Notes: generated by a model not told the origin, from the sequence alone. Shown: positions 45,620 to 56,499, counted from the stretch's first letter. The stretch is 64,000 nucleotides of DNA from Isoetes taiwanensis (GCA_021234155.1 JAJEKV010000166.1:124001-188000); one strand, 5' to 3'. Translations and numbers: made by a program.

Positions 45620-46968
45620 ATACCTTTCACGGCCCGAGGGAAACCAATTTGAATTGAATGCCCTCATTCCAGATGCAACCTTTTATGCAATTACATCTTT
45701 CATGGACCGGATAACATAGCTGAGGAAGAGGCAATAAGCATCTCTGCATGGAGCTAGCAGCAACAAACCGCTTTTGCCAAAGCCTTGGCCAACAAAAGGT
45801 ACATGAACCGAATGTGATGAATTGCTCTATAGAAGTAGCTCCTGAGGGGTAGGGCCTCAAAAGTGAGAACAATAGGTCTGCTCTCCCCATGAAATCCAAA
45901 ATCGTGAATGCCTTTTTTGAACCAATTCAATGCAATTAAGTTTTTTCTTTGCTTGTTCAATTGAGATTTCATGCCTTTCAATTTCTTTAGTTGCTTCCTA
46001 CAAACCAATTTCTAGCTTAGAAGAGTGTCTTTGCTCTTTCTCATGTCTACTCATAACCAAGTCTTCCAACTTGTACTTCAACACTCCGAAGATAACTTGA
46101 TTTCCAGCAGGATCCTGGGACAATTTGTCAAATTCCTATTTGGTCTCATCTATTTTACGGCAGATCATTAGCGGATCTTGGGATAGCATATCCTTTCTAC
46201 CCTCAATCCGGTGATGACCTTCAATGCATCCCTCCTTTTTCTTCCAAAGGTTGCTACTTCATTCAATAGGTTAGTTTTTCTCCTCCAACCCATGCTTAAG
46301 TATGCTTTGCTTTTATTGTGTCAACATCTGATCTAGAATAACCCGGGGCTCTAATATTCAAACGCAATCACGATGTCTCCGTTTGATATTTGAGGATTTA
46401 CATTTGTAGGGTCCTCTGTAATTTCGGAAGTTTTGACAAGATCTTTGGCGGTCCTAGCCACGCCCATCCAATCAACAAGCCGTCCCTTCAAGTGAAGAGC
46501 AAATGCTCGGCAAAATAGGTGAAATATAATGGTTTGTAACTTTTGTTTCTTGCCATAAACCAATTCATAATATTTAAAAAATCATCTTTCCATGCGTTGG
46601 ATTCTCCTTCCTTGAATCCTCGTCTATTTTTGGAGCTTCACCCCATACCTCGTTCATAACCATCTCTAGGTTAGGTATGTGAGAGCCGCATGTTTATCAC
46701 GGAGGTCTTTGGCTTGGATCACATCCGAACCCAAGCGTAAACTCCTTTGAGGTAAGATTCCCCCGAAGCACCGGCTTCTTGCTTGGGGGTGGTGATGAGC
46801 AAGCACCGATCCGGGGTGTTTTGGGGCCATAGCTAGATGAAGAATTCGTGATTGAATGGCGAGAGAAGGCGAGGGGTGGGATAGTGAACAAGAGGCAAAC
46901 CAAGAAAGAATTTGGTAAAGAATTTCAAAAATCGAAAAGTTCTGCGGTTCAGAGTGGTGGATAGCCAT
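45620..46968 (-). pseudogene. Coiled-coil protein gene near the right end of the TIR element
   Basis: Starts with MAIHHSEPQNFSIFEILYQ (46,968) or an internal MAPKHPGSVLAHHHPQARSR. It continues with RLVDWMGVARTAKDLVK and SNGDIVIAFEY (46.5-46.35), then Glu/Lys-rich heptad-like frames (EDLVMSRHEKEQRHSSKLE, EIERHEISIEQAKKKLN) and a C-terminal stretch FGFHGESRPIVLTFEALP (45.9-45.8). Several stops and frame changes. No known domain is seen. Its position just inside the TIR and TGTACAT array suggests an accessory gene of the element. Confidence 0.4.
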
Positions 46969-47080
46969 TAATCATGGCGTTACTAGCGGGTCATGATGAC
47001 AATTATTCAAAAAATGTGCATTCGGTACATATGTATATGTACAAAAAGGACTACATTTATAGACACCCTTTCATGCTTTT

Positions 47081-47947
47081 TTTTTTTTTTTTTTTGAGAG
47101 TAAGAGATGTTTTTTCCATTAATTAATTAAAGCCATACATAGATGTGACATGTGGTAGAAATCCACATTGTCAGCCACCAAAATATTGAATGAGTTTAAA
47201 CAAGTTTATGAGTAGATCTAGTAGGAGGAATAATAATAATAATATGTATCCTCTAGTTTGTGAAGGAAACTTAACACCAGCTTCACCAGATTAAGAAAGT
47301 AGATGAAAATATGAAATATCTTGCCCAATGTGATGGAGCAAAATCATAAATCCCTGCTGCAAGCACAGTCCATAAACCTGCATGAACAAAAAGCCAAGCA
47401 AAATGCTAGAGCATGAAGTTAAACAAGTACTAGATAAAGTATTGGGCATTAGCAGATGACTATGTGCCAGAAATTTGGATATGGAGGAGGAAATGAGAGA
47501 GTGAAGCTTGGAGAGTCTGTTTTGGTTGTGGTAGCTCATTTGTGCATTATCTGGTCAAAAATGGAGTTGTAGACCCAAAGAGAAGCCTTTATACGTACCA
47601 AACTTATAGTCGTTGAATTTCGATCCATTCTCCATCAACAAAATGAATATCTTCTTTTCCCATCAGCATAACATTGTACCATATAAGTCCGCTTGACATT
47701 TTATGAGAATAGTATAATTCAGTATCGCCATTTTGCTGCCTATCGAGGGAATAGTGGTACATGAGCGGGAAGTTGAAGATACAATACATCCAGACGACCT
47801 CTCGCAATATATCTTTGCCCAAGAACTTTCATTCTTCAAGTAATTCTGACTGGTAAAGTTTCACTTCATCTATTTTGATGCATTAGGCCCCCGGGGCTCA
47901 ATATCTGTAACACCCGTGTTGTTATAGTACAAGGTTGCCTCGTGATC
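47081..47947 (-). pseudogene. Processed (retroposed) gene fragment with poly(A) and 15-bp target duplication
   Basis: On the minus strand it ends in a poly(A) of about 15, and is flanked by CCCTTTCATGCTTTT at 47066-47080 and again at 47948-47962. Its 5' part encodes LYYNNTGVTDIEPRGPNASK (stop) and, in a shifted frame, GKDILREVVWMYCIFNFPLM ... YYSHKMSSGLIWYNVMLMGK and ends FVDGEWIEIQRL-TAA at 47604. About 520 nt of 3'-UTR-like sequence follow before the tail. This is the hallmark of LINE-mediated retroposition of an mRNA. The source gene is not recognised. It splits the right TIR of the large element. Confidence 0.7.
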
Positions 47948-47964
47948 CCCTTTCATGCTTTTAC

Positions 47965-48024
47965 CTGCTCCTCCTCCTCCGGGCAACTCCACCACGGTGG
48001 GAGTTAGGCTTTCCACCGCCAAGC
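47965..48024. repeat. Hairpin repeat X, right copy
   Basis: TGCTCCTCCTCCTCCGGGCA...GCCAAGCTTTGCT, with AACTCCACC / GGTGGGAGTT as stem. It directly follows the right TIR and is about 80-85% identical to the copy left of the element. Confidence 0.7.
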
Positions 48025-48035
48025 TTTGCTCATTT

Positions 48036-50345
48036 CTCTCTTTTTTTTTTTTTTTTTTTTTTTTGAGGGGGCAAGGGGTTTTATATTTCATTTAAAGGAA
48101 AAAACATATTACAAAAATGTTACGCCTAAAATCAAGGGGATCTCCGATTTAGGACTGAAACACACATACCCTCTGATCTTGATAAAAACATTTAAACATA
48201 TAATTTATCGATCATGTAGTGATGGGTCATAGTTTTGATCCAAAAATTAATGACCATGAGATAGATCAAATAGATATCGAGTGAAAGCAAATCGGACCAT
48301 ATCGGTCTAGGACACATCTACTAGATCTTGAATAGTAAGGTCCTCAACCTTTGAATTACCAAAGATCCTTAGCATCTTATCCGACCTCAGTTAATGAATT
48401 TGGTGTAGTCCATGAGGAGCATAACATGGGCTTCCCGTTTTACGCTGCCATTTGTGAAAGAGATTAAGAAAAACTGTTTCAATCCATTGTGTCTCCATAC
48501 CTCGTGCTTGTTTGGCATTTTTTCTTATGGCTTTGGCATGGATCATCTCTGCTTCAACTCAATCAAGGTATCGACCATCTCAACACGACATCTGGATTCA
48601 TCATGAGAATCCTCTTCATCTTCAAACAACTTCTTTGGTGCTCCCATCCTAAGAAGTCTTCTACGGTGAGTCTGTGGAGAATACCATCAAACTCGGTTAG
48701 TACAAAGAGAAAAAATTGAAATGCACCATTAAATCTCCCAACTCTGTCCCAATCCACGTCATATTTTTTCCTTTTTGTAATTTATGAGCCATGGCAAATT
48801 GATTGCCAAGATGTCTAAGAAGGCTTTTTAAGGAGATGAGATTAGGATTTTTGCCATTAATGGCAGCCTCATTCTGTGTTTCCAAATAACCCGGATAGAT
48901 AGGCTTCTTGTAGTTTGTATCAATTTGTATGGTGTAGAAAGTCCGGATATTCCACGGGCATCCTTGATTTAATTGTGAAGTCCAAACCCAAAAGTCATCC
49001 AGCCAAGAACATTGAAAAACATGATTTGAGCTTTCTTTTCGACCACATCCCAAAGGGCAAGTCTCACCAACTGATCTCATCATATTTACTTCTAATTGCA
49101 TTTATATGCGGACTTTGATGAAGAAACGAACGGGTAAAGAGTTTAATTTTACTGGCAGTATAACTTTTCCAACTGCCTTGACATATTTTGGCTAATGTTT
49201 TTTCCTCACATCCCCATAACCTGTTGGCCTTGGAATGCTCTGTATATGTCACTAACCGAGTAGCCTTCTTTGTTCTTAAGTGTCCATTTGCTAGAATTGT
49301 TGGCTAATTCCCCAAATTCCTGCACTATGCCTGTCACTCTATGATATATCTTCTTATCCAAAGCTGACCCCTTAGTTCTTAATTTCACTGTATCCCATGA
49401 GATCCAGCCTCCACCATCAAAAAGATCTCCTATTTTTTGCAGACCAGCATTAAACCACTGCATGTATTTCTGAGGATGTGTAAGTGCCAGACAATCATTT
49501 TGTTTTTTATTGAAGCCAAAAGAAGGATGCCAAAAGAAATTTATCTCTCTGCATCGAGCATCTATCATAGGAGGCCTGAAACATAGTAGTGCTTGGTTCC
49601 ATGCGTGAATTATCCTTCTCATTAGAGGAGAAGTTTGACATTAGGGGTCATTTGAAGAAGGCAGAATCGGGTAGAAGGTGTGTTAGAGTATGATCGCCAA
49701 GCTGGATGTGATTTGTCCACCCAATAGTGAATCGGTTTTAGTGCGGTGAAGGATTATGGTACGTGAATCGCTCTCCATACCATCTTCCTGCCCGGAGCTT
49801 GTGCTTGGATAAAGCAGATCCTTGCATCCTAGTCCACCTTACGTTTTCTTGGCTTTGTCAAATCAGCCCATGCCACTTTGTGTGGACCACTGCCAAATGA
49901 ATCTCCTTATAGCACTCTCTATCTTTGTTATAGGATGCTTTTGTCTGCTACAATTGGAGAGGAAAAGTACACGTGAGGCCCGGCTATGGCAGAGTTGGCA
50001 ATTTCCACCCTACCGGCTAGTGAGAGAGAAGTTGGGTAGAGCATGAGTTTCTTCTTAATTCTGTTGACCAAAAGGTTCCCGGAGGCCATGTAAGCGTCTT
50101 TGTTTAAGGCTAGGGGTAGACCAAGTAATTTGGTTGCCATCTTCTTCCCTACAACCTTTATTCCCATAATCTCCCGTTTGATTTGTCTCACTAATAATAG
50201 AGCATTTATCCTTGTTGAGCATAACCCGACACCTCCCCAAAGGAATCTAAAGCCTCCAAGAAATTTTTTAGGCTGTGATCATCTTCTTTCAAGAAAACAA
50301 AAGTGTCATCAGGGTATTGCATGATGGGGTGTAAATTTGATAGTG
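48036..50345 (-). pseudogene. Plant L1-type LINE ORF2, 3' half (RT thumb to zf-RVT) with poly(A)
   Basis: In transcription order: MQYPDDTFVFLKEDDHSLKN (RT catalytic YADD box as YPDD, about 50,320); GINKDKCSII; LLGLPLALNKDAYMASGNLL and SLSLAGRVEIANSAIAGPHV (RT C-terminal connection); SFGFNKKQNDCLAL ... DGGGWISWDTVKLR, WTLKNKEGYSVSDIYRAFQG (49.6-49.2); and the zf-RVT finger CPLGCGRKESSNHVFQC with WLDDFWVWTSQ (49.05-48.95). A 3' UTR follows to a poly(A) seen as T29 at 48036-48064. Frameshifted and 5'-truncated. RT/endonuclease of an active LINE would drive retroposition such as that of the neighbouring processed pseudogene. Confidence 0.85.
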
Positions 50346-50538
50346 GTACCCCAAAATCTTGTGAAAGCACCAAGCACCTAAAGCACCTAAATTGACGTTG
50401 GATTTTTTTTTTGAGAGGGACATCATTTGCCTCGTTTGGCGCCCTTTCTTTATTCAGCCCCAATTTGAATCCCCTATTTCGAATCCTCTTCCTAGATCAC
50501 CAATTCCGTCACACAATCCTTTGATCCGTTCAATTTAC

Positions 50539-51335
50539 AATGGCGAGCGGTGGCCAAGCAAGATTTCATAGACATTCATGGACTTTTACGGTGAAGGATT
50601 GCGGCCTGCTTTGAAAGTAAAATGGTTGGAAGAGAATGTAATGAGATGCACAATGGGCCTCGGTTTGGCAAGAAGGCCCAAGCAATAAGATGAAAGTTTC
50701 CATGATCCGACCTCGGTTAGAAAAATTGGATGATTGTTGAAAAAATTATATCAAAAGGAAACTATGCCAAACAATGAAGTGAGAAAACGGTGTGGCTTAT
50801 GCTTTTGCTTGGGAAAATTGTGATCTTGCCATTTCAAACCGCAAAGCACAAGATCAATTGGGCCTCTTTTGGAGCTCAAGTTATGAAGTATAGAAATTGC
50901 GGGTCTAAAAAGGATGTCCATGTTGCCACTTCTAGCAAAGTTACTTGCTTAGAAAGTTCAAAATTAGACCACTCTGCTTTAAAAGAGAACTTTGAATTGA
51001 TTAAGGAAGGCTGTAAATAAGCTTGAGAATGAAAGGGCAAGCATGTTAGAAGAGGTGCATGCAATTGGGGTTGAGGCTAAGTCTAATGAAAAGTTGATTG
51101 TGGAACTTGAAGAGAGCATGAAGAAAGTTGAGGATTTGAAGTCCACAATATCCGAGTTCGGGGAGGATTCTGATCGAGGAAGGAATGGGAGATGACACTA
51201 CAAATGGAGACATATTATCAGAATCGAAGAGTAAAAAACCTTTTCAAGTCTCCGGATCTGAAGGGAGCAACTCGAGGAAGAATACCTTGGAAGTGGAGAT
51301 CAAAGAGAAAGAGGCCGAATTTGGAACTTCGAGCT
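50539..51335 (+). pseudogene. Coiled-coil protein gene fragment, unknown
   Basis: MASGGQARFHRHSWTFTVKD opens at 50,539. Later frames give GSKKDVHVATSSKVTCLESS and KLDHSALKENFELIKEGCK (50.9-51.02), then LENERASMLEEVHAIGVEAK and EKLIVELEESMKKVEDLKST (51.03-51.15), a clear heptad pattern, and VEIKEKEAEFGTSS before a stop at 51,337. No domain beyond coiled coil. It may be equivalent to the coiled-coil gene of the large TIR element, but I see no direct sequence match. Confidence 0.4.
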
Positions 51336-51966
51336 AATCTTTCTAATCTTTGAGTAATTGAAGAATATAAGTTGTAATCCATTACGCATCAACACTATCA
51401 ATGAGAAGACTACCGGGAATCTGCAACTTTGGTGCTAGCGTGCTTGTGGCCTAGTTTTTCATGATAGGTACAAATTGTCTTTGATTTTAAGTTGTGATCA
51501 TGAGTACCATGTGGCTTGTGCGACCTTGTTTTAAGGAAGGTAAATGCAAGGTATGTGGGGTGTAATTCATCATTTATTTCTTGAGCTTGGCATGCATGTG
51601 TGAGAAGGAAATAAAATAGTTGATATGCCTCTGATAAATATACCTACAAATCAACTTGATTCACTTGTTAGATCCTCTTAAGTGCTTGAAGACTATGTGC
51701 CACCTATACGGAATTGAAAAAGTCTTTGAAAGATGCATTGTGTAGTCCTAAAAGCAGTTAAGGCAAAAAGGCTAGAAAAGCATCCCTTGAAGGATATGCA
51801 AGTGAAGGGATGAAACTGTTGTTGAACAGGATGGTGCATGATGTAGTAAGGATGTACAAATTACCCCTTCGAGAGAGAAGAAAGCAGCCAACAAAAGGAA
51901 AAGGAAAGATGGAGAGGTTGCAACAAAAGGAAAAAAAAAAGATTAAAAAGGCAAAGAACAGTGGGT

Positions 51967-52649
51967 GGGTGAAAGCATGTTAGGGCCTACATAAAAAATT
52001 ACCAAAAAGGTACACGTCGTATACATCTGTGCAAGTACATAATTGTATTTTAAAGTACCTAGACTACAAGATTGACTAAAAGAAATTGTGTATATATGTT
52101 CAAGAGTAGTAGTACATACATGTTGTAAGGTACTTTGTGATGTCAAGAAGATTTTTTTTTTTTTTTTTTTGAAGGACGTCAAGCTTTATTCACCAACTAG
52201 AAACCGAGCAACATAAATGCAAAGCGGAGTTATAACCCGGTGGACAAACCGATCAAGAAAGCACAACCACTGCCTATGCAAAAGAATGAATCGAAGGTAA
52301 GTATGCGGATCGATTACTTTCTTCTCTTGATCAAGAGAAGAACAATTGTAAGCCATAACAATTTTATCTTGCGCCCAATGAAGAACAACCTCATCTGCGT
52401 GTATCTATGCCCTTAAAGATAAACAACCTCCTTCTCTTCGGATTGACCATAAAAGCCGGTAGCATGCGAGATGAAAAGCTTCGTTTAGTTGTTTGGGCCA
52501 AGCATCGGGATAGATAGCAAGCAAAATTTTTGGCTAGATCGAGACGTGCCAAAAAGATGTTAAGAACTCAAATATATCATCATCTTTGACTACCCAGAGT
52601 ATTTTCCAGGTAGTTTCCAAAACATGTAGGCCCTAACATGCTCTTACCC
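51967..52649. mobile_element. Short non-autonomous TIR element related to the large element
   Basis: Ends GGGTGAAAGCATG... (51967-51992) and the inverse ...CATGCTCTTACCC (52624-52649) match at 24 of 26 positions, including AGCATGTTAGGGCCTACAT. The first 13 bases equal those of the 16.7-kb element apart from one R position. Inside the left end are GTACAC, GTATACAT, GTACATA and GTACATACATGT motifs. No transposase. A retroposon of about 400 bp sits inside it. Confidence 0.75.
52150..52556 (-). mobile_element. Poly(A) retroposon inside the short TIR element
   Basis: A T20 run (minus-strand poly(A)) at 52150 is followed by GAAGGACGTCAAGCTTTATT. GATGTCAAGAA left of the run and GATGTTAAGAA at 52,557 form a probable, slightly diverged target duplication. 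Confidence 0.6.
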
Positions 52650-53720
52650 AGGTCAAGAAGGCAGGAAGTACAATTCTAGAAGGAGGGCATTGGCAAAGGA
52701 TATGGAATCTGTAAAGGAAGTTGAGGTTGAATATGAAAAGGATGAAACAATTCTAAAAGCGAAGAACTAGAAAAGGAAGAAAGCAGAAAAGGAAGGACGA
52801 GGAGAAGGAAGAACTAGAAAAGGAAGACACGGTACCAAAATGAATGCAATTATGGAGGTCTTAAGAGGCAATTCCAATGTGTCTATAAAATCTTTGATTT
52901 AACTATAAATGTTTGAATGTTCAGGTACAATTGTATTTGAAGACCAAAATGTTGAACAAATGGTTGATCAAAATGTTGACAAAAATGTTGACAGGTTATT
53001 ATTATTTTAGTATTTTAAATTTACGTTTGTGTTTGTGTTTGTGTTTGAGTTGGTGTTTACTTTATATTTTTTGAATGATAGGTGTCTGAAAAAAGTCCTC
53101 TTTGAAGAGGAAACTTCTTATTTTAGATGTGAATGGTGTTCTAGTAAGGACATACGGTAGGAACAATCATGCGTGTGGACAGCAGTTGTGGATTTCAAAA
53201 ACAAGCAAGAAATTGGTTGTTTTAAGGCCTCATCTGCAGGGAATTTACTGATGACAATGGTAGACTTTGACATAGCAATTTGGTCATCCATGAACAAGGT
53301 TAATGTAAATGAAGTTGTGGATGTCATAGCACCCGGTTATTAGACATGACTTTGTATTTATTTGGGATCAGACCCATTGCTTGGAGATGCCTTTCAAGTG
53401 GCCCATCCGATCTGAAAAACCATTGTACTTAAAACCTTTATCTGCCGGTTTTTAGTGAATACCCACAATATGAGGGGCAATTGCATATTGTTGGATGATA
53501 GTATTCATAAAACATTTGCCTCTCCACCTTTCACATCTCTTTTGATTCCGGGCTTTAATTTGGATCACGGATGATTATGTATTGGGCCAATTCTGCCCGG
53601 TGCTTAAGGATGTGGCAATGGTTGATGATTTCTCTAACATTCTAAAGGAGCATTGTAGGCGGATCGTTACCGGAGGATGCTCTCGAGAATTCTAGAAACA
53701 ATGTCGAGTTTGAATTGGGA
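52650..53720 (+). pseudogene. FCP1/NLI-interacting-factor-like HAD phosphatase pseudogene
   Basis: Exons: a Lys/Glu-rich part (52,655-52,840); 52925-52994 (TIVFEDQNVEQMVDQNVDKN); and from 53,083. The last holds the family blocks LKRKLLILDVNGVLVRTYGR (nucleophile motif, plant-type DxN), LVVLRPHL, FDIAIWSSMNKVNVNEVVDV, FVFIWDQTHC, KPLYLKPL and LLDDS.HKTFASPPFTSL, which match plant FCP1-homology phosphatases in order. One extra A at 53,088-53,093, stop codons after RPHLQGIY and further shifts show it is dead. The active family dephosphorylates proteins such as the RNA polymerase II CTD. Whether the gene was carried by the transposon next to it is unknown. Confidence 0.75.
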
Positions 53721-54049
53721 AAGGAAACCACCGAAATGGTAAAACAATATTGCAAAGGTCAGCTACAATGGTTAAGGGAGACCTTTCATACTTGAGGACC
53801 ACGAGAGATAGAATGAAGTTGATTGAGGGATTGAGGTTAAGTTGATCTGAGACCAGATTTATGCGAGGTTCTGAGGTTATATATTGAAATAGTAAAGACT
53901 TATATATAACTCGAGGCGGACATGCCACAATTTTGTACATGTTATCTCTGCGAAATGCCACAATTTTGATGTAATACATGATTTTCAGGTTACAATTGCA
54001 TTGATGTTTTTTGTGTGAGTGCTTTTGCTTTAATAGTCAAACTATAAAT

Positions 54050-54908
54050 AGTAATTGAGTCAATACCATATGAGCGATATTTAATTTGAAGTTTGACCAT
54101 AGAATTTAAAAGCTGAGTTTGGGAGACTACATATAATCTGTTGGCAAGTGTCTTCAGCCATAGTATACAACATACCATCCTCTTCATCCGCAATCATTTC
54201 AAAGTTAGCTAATCTTACAAGGTGGCTATACACACTAGCCATTTTTGGTCATCCAGTAGCTCAAATTTGAGACCACCCACTGTTTATAGTAATATCACGA
54301 GACAATAGCAGATTCAACTCCAAATACATTTCCCCATCCATCCACGTAATCCTCAAGCAAAGTGTTCTTTGCTTCTGTACTTCAATACATAAAAATCAAC
54401 CCCCTCTTCATTACCTTCCTCTGCATTGACAGCAAAATTATCTCCAACCTCTACCATAGAACTAGCTATGTCATAGTCTTCCTCATCATCCTCTTCTTCA
54501 TGTTCATCTTCTATCTGCAAGTCTTCATCTGATGCTTTATTAGCATCATTAGTTCTTGTAATCTCCTTCGGTTTTAGTTGATGGTTTCCCAACCACCAAT
54601 CATTGACTTACCGTAGTGCGAGAGTCCCATTGGAATTGAACACAATTCTCACAGAAGCATGAGAGAGGTCTATAAGCTACCTTTAGAGTGTTGTCCTTGT
54701 CACATGGTCTTATGCAATGGAGTTGTGTAGTTCCTTTCAAAGTGTGACAGTCAAATCTCTCAGATCTATCTATTTTTGAGGGATCAATTTCCCAGAAGTA
54801 CCTGCACAAGTGCTTAGTGCTGTAAGTGCTTTCAATGCTGAAACAGTTGAAGAATATCGATATCAAAAATAAAAAGAACAATCTTGATTTAGGACTGGGA
54901 AATATCAT
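54050..54908 (-). pseudogene. Transposase-like gene, copy 3 (C-terminal part only)
   Basis: The minus strand gives RYFWEIDPSKIDRSERFDCH, TLKGTTQLHCIRPC, YRPLSCFCENC (54.8-54.62); an intervening acidic segment (EDEHEEEDDEEDYDIASSM); and VDFYVLKYRSKEHFA plus LEDYVDGWGNVFG (54.4-54.3). The last block aligns with VDFYILKCTRTKH..DPWGQKFG of copy 2, and the Cys-rich block fills the interval not readable in copies 1 and 2. The N-terminal two thirds are absent. A CCAGAAGTAC/GTAAG-like splice edge precedes RYFW. Confidence 0.6.
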
Positions 54909-55005
54909 GTTTTACATAACATAGTAGCCCATTAACAACCACATACACAAACAATTTACATATTCATGTCCTTAATTTCTAAATACTTAAGTGCTTTAAG
55001 TGCTT

Positions 55006-55156
55006 AAGTGCTTAAGTATCTTGAGAGGAAAACGGGTAAAGTATTTTTGGAGACAATCTTTGGACAAACTTCGATTATCATTAAGTGCTTAAGTATGCGA
55101 GGAGGAAAACCGTTAAAGTATTTTGGAACAATCTTTGGACAAACTCGATATCATGA
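55006..55156. repeat. 75-bp direct duplication with AAGTGCTT motif
   Basis: AAGTGCTTAAGTAT..GAGAGGAAAAC-GGTAAAGTATTTT and CAATCTTTGGACAAACTCGAT occur at 55006 and again at 55083. Upstream there is a run of AAGTGCTT units. Confidence 0.85.
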
Positions 55157-55396
55157 GTTTTGTCATCAGCGATATAAGTGAGTCTCCTTCACAATTCCTT
55201 TCAATGAGTTTTTTCTTTTCTCTTTTGCTAAAGACATTTTTTCTTTTTTAATCTCTTTGTCATCTTCTTCATTCTTACGTCTTGCTACGCCTCTGATTTT
55301 CTCATTCTTCTATAAGTGATGTGTACAAGAATGGGAGACGATCAAGTATGCCAATGGCGGGATTGAGCTTCTTGTTTGAATTTTAAATCCATAATT

Positions 55397-56260
55397 TTAA
55401 ATCCATCTTGTCGAGTCGGGATATTCATTGACTCTAGGGGAAGATGGGATCCACAATCCTAAAGCGTCTTTGCTTCTTTGGAGGTGTCGGGGGGTGACCA
55501 CAAGTTTAGGGTCGTTCTCAATATTAGCTTTCATTTTTCCTTTGCTTTGGATAATCCCTTGGCCCATTGGGCTTATAGGACCTTCATTTTGACGTAGAGT
55601 CAAAACTATGTCTTGGCCAATGGGACTTATAAGTCCATTATCCTTTGTTTCTGTCAATTTCTTGGCCCAAATTGGGACTTACAAGAACCTTGAACTGATT
55701 CCCCAATTTGCTGTTTGTTTCTTTCCTCCTCCATTCCCTATGTTGTCTCCTATCTTCCTTTTGCTTGAGGTCAGCTTTCTTGTTCTCCTCTCTTATCTGT
55801 TTCTTTTTCTGAATTCTTCGGGCACTCCCATTGGTGTTCTTTTTGCCATTTTTCCTATTATTAGCAGGGGTCCAATCACCCTCCACTATTTTAATACTTC
55901 CCCTGTTTGGTTTGTTGGCTGGAATAGAGTTCCCAAAATTTGCGAGACCATGTGCCCTTACATACTCTCGCCCCGTGTAATCTAATCCCACACACATTGC
56001 AAGGAATTTGGGTAATCCAAACCAATTAAGGTTGAGTTTCCTCGGATTATCAAAGAAATCCAAGTATTCGAATTTGGGTATGGGCTTAAGAACATCCAAT
56101 TGCACCCAAACCTTTGGGGCCCTTTACGGGGAATAATTTCACGACCTATGTAATCCCCAACCTCCTTAAAGAGAAGTTTGAGAACGAAGAGAAGCTTTGC
56201 TCATTCTCACCCTACACCACTTTAGGGGACTATCCCGATGCGGTTAAACACCCTTTACTT
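55397..56260 (-). pseudogene. Plant LINE ORF1 (DUF4283-type) C-terminal part
   Basis: VGDYIGREIIPRKGP leads to VQLDVLKPIPKFEYLDFFDN (56.1 kb), then WFGLPKFLAMCVGLDYTGRE, which stands where plant LINE ORF1 has Y-E-x-L-P-x-F-C-x-x-C-G-x-x-G-H-x-x-x-x-C. Several zinc ligands are lost. A Lys/Glu/Arg-rich tail follows (KKKQIREENKKADLKQKEDR). It is the usual plant type, unlike the ORF1 at 22.4 kb. It may belong to the LINE whose ORF2 tail lies at 50.3-48.0 kb on the same strand, with later insertions in between. Confidence 0.55.
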
Positions 56261-56295
56261 GGACCATGGCTCTCATGTTGAGAAATGAGCTTTCT

Positions 56296-56440
56296 ATGAT
56301 TGGGTGGGCGGTGGGGATCGAACCGGGATCTCTTGCTTGCAAAGCAAAGTACTCTACCAGCGAAGCTCCGACCCTTTGATGGGCTTTCGGCTCCTCCTCG
56401 AGTCATTCTTCATGTGTGCCCATTACACATGCTCAAGCAT
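56296..56440 (-). mobile_element. tRNA-Ala(UGC)-derived SINE, copy B
   Basis: The minus strand reads GGGTCGGAGCTTCGCTGGTA (A box), anticodon loop TTTGCAA (UGC) and GGTTCGATCCC (B box), preceded by GAGCATGTGTAATGGGCACA. It is about 85% identical to copy A at 30,981-31,136 over the shared region. Confidence 0.7.
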
Positions 56441-56499
56441 TCCAACAATACATATGCCGCATGATAAATCAATCCTCATAATTATTAAGCCCAGTGATT

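Larger units (their letters stand above)
31244..47964. mobile_element. Large (16.7-kb, nested) TIR DNA transposon with transposase-like genes
   Basis: Left end GGTAAAAGCATGAAAGGG (31243-31260), continuing TGT. The right end is its inverse: ACACCCTTTCATGCTTTT at 47063-47080, interrupted by a retro-insertion and resumed after its target duplication as CTTTTACC (47964). TGTACAT-rich arrays lie 1.1-1.5 kb inside the left end and 1.5-2 kb inside the right end. Inside are two convergent transposase-like genes (31.6-35.0 kb + and 39.5-35.7 kb -), a TE-type gene (41.1-39.7 -), a palindromic satellite (41.7-43.4), and a coiled-coil gene (47.0-45.6 -). Flanking TGCT on both sides may be the target duplication. 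The short element at 51,967-52,649 has the same 13-bp terminus. Superfamily not assigned. Confidence 0.6.
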
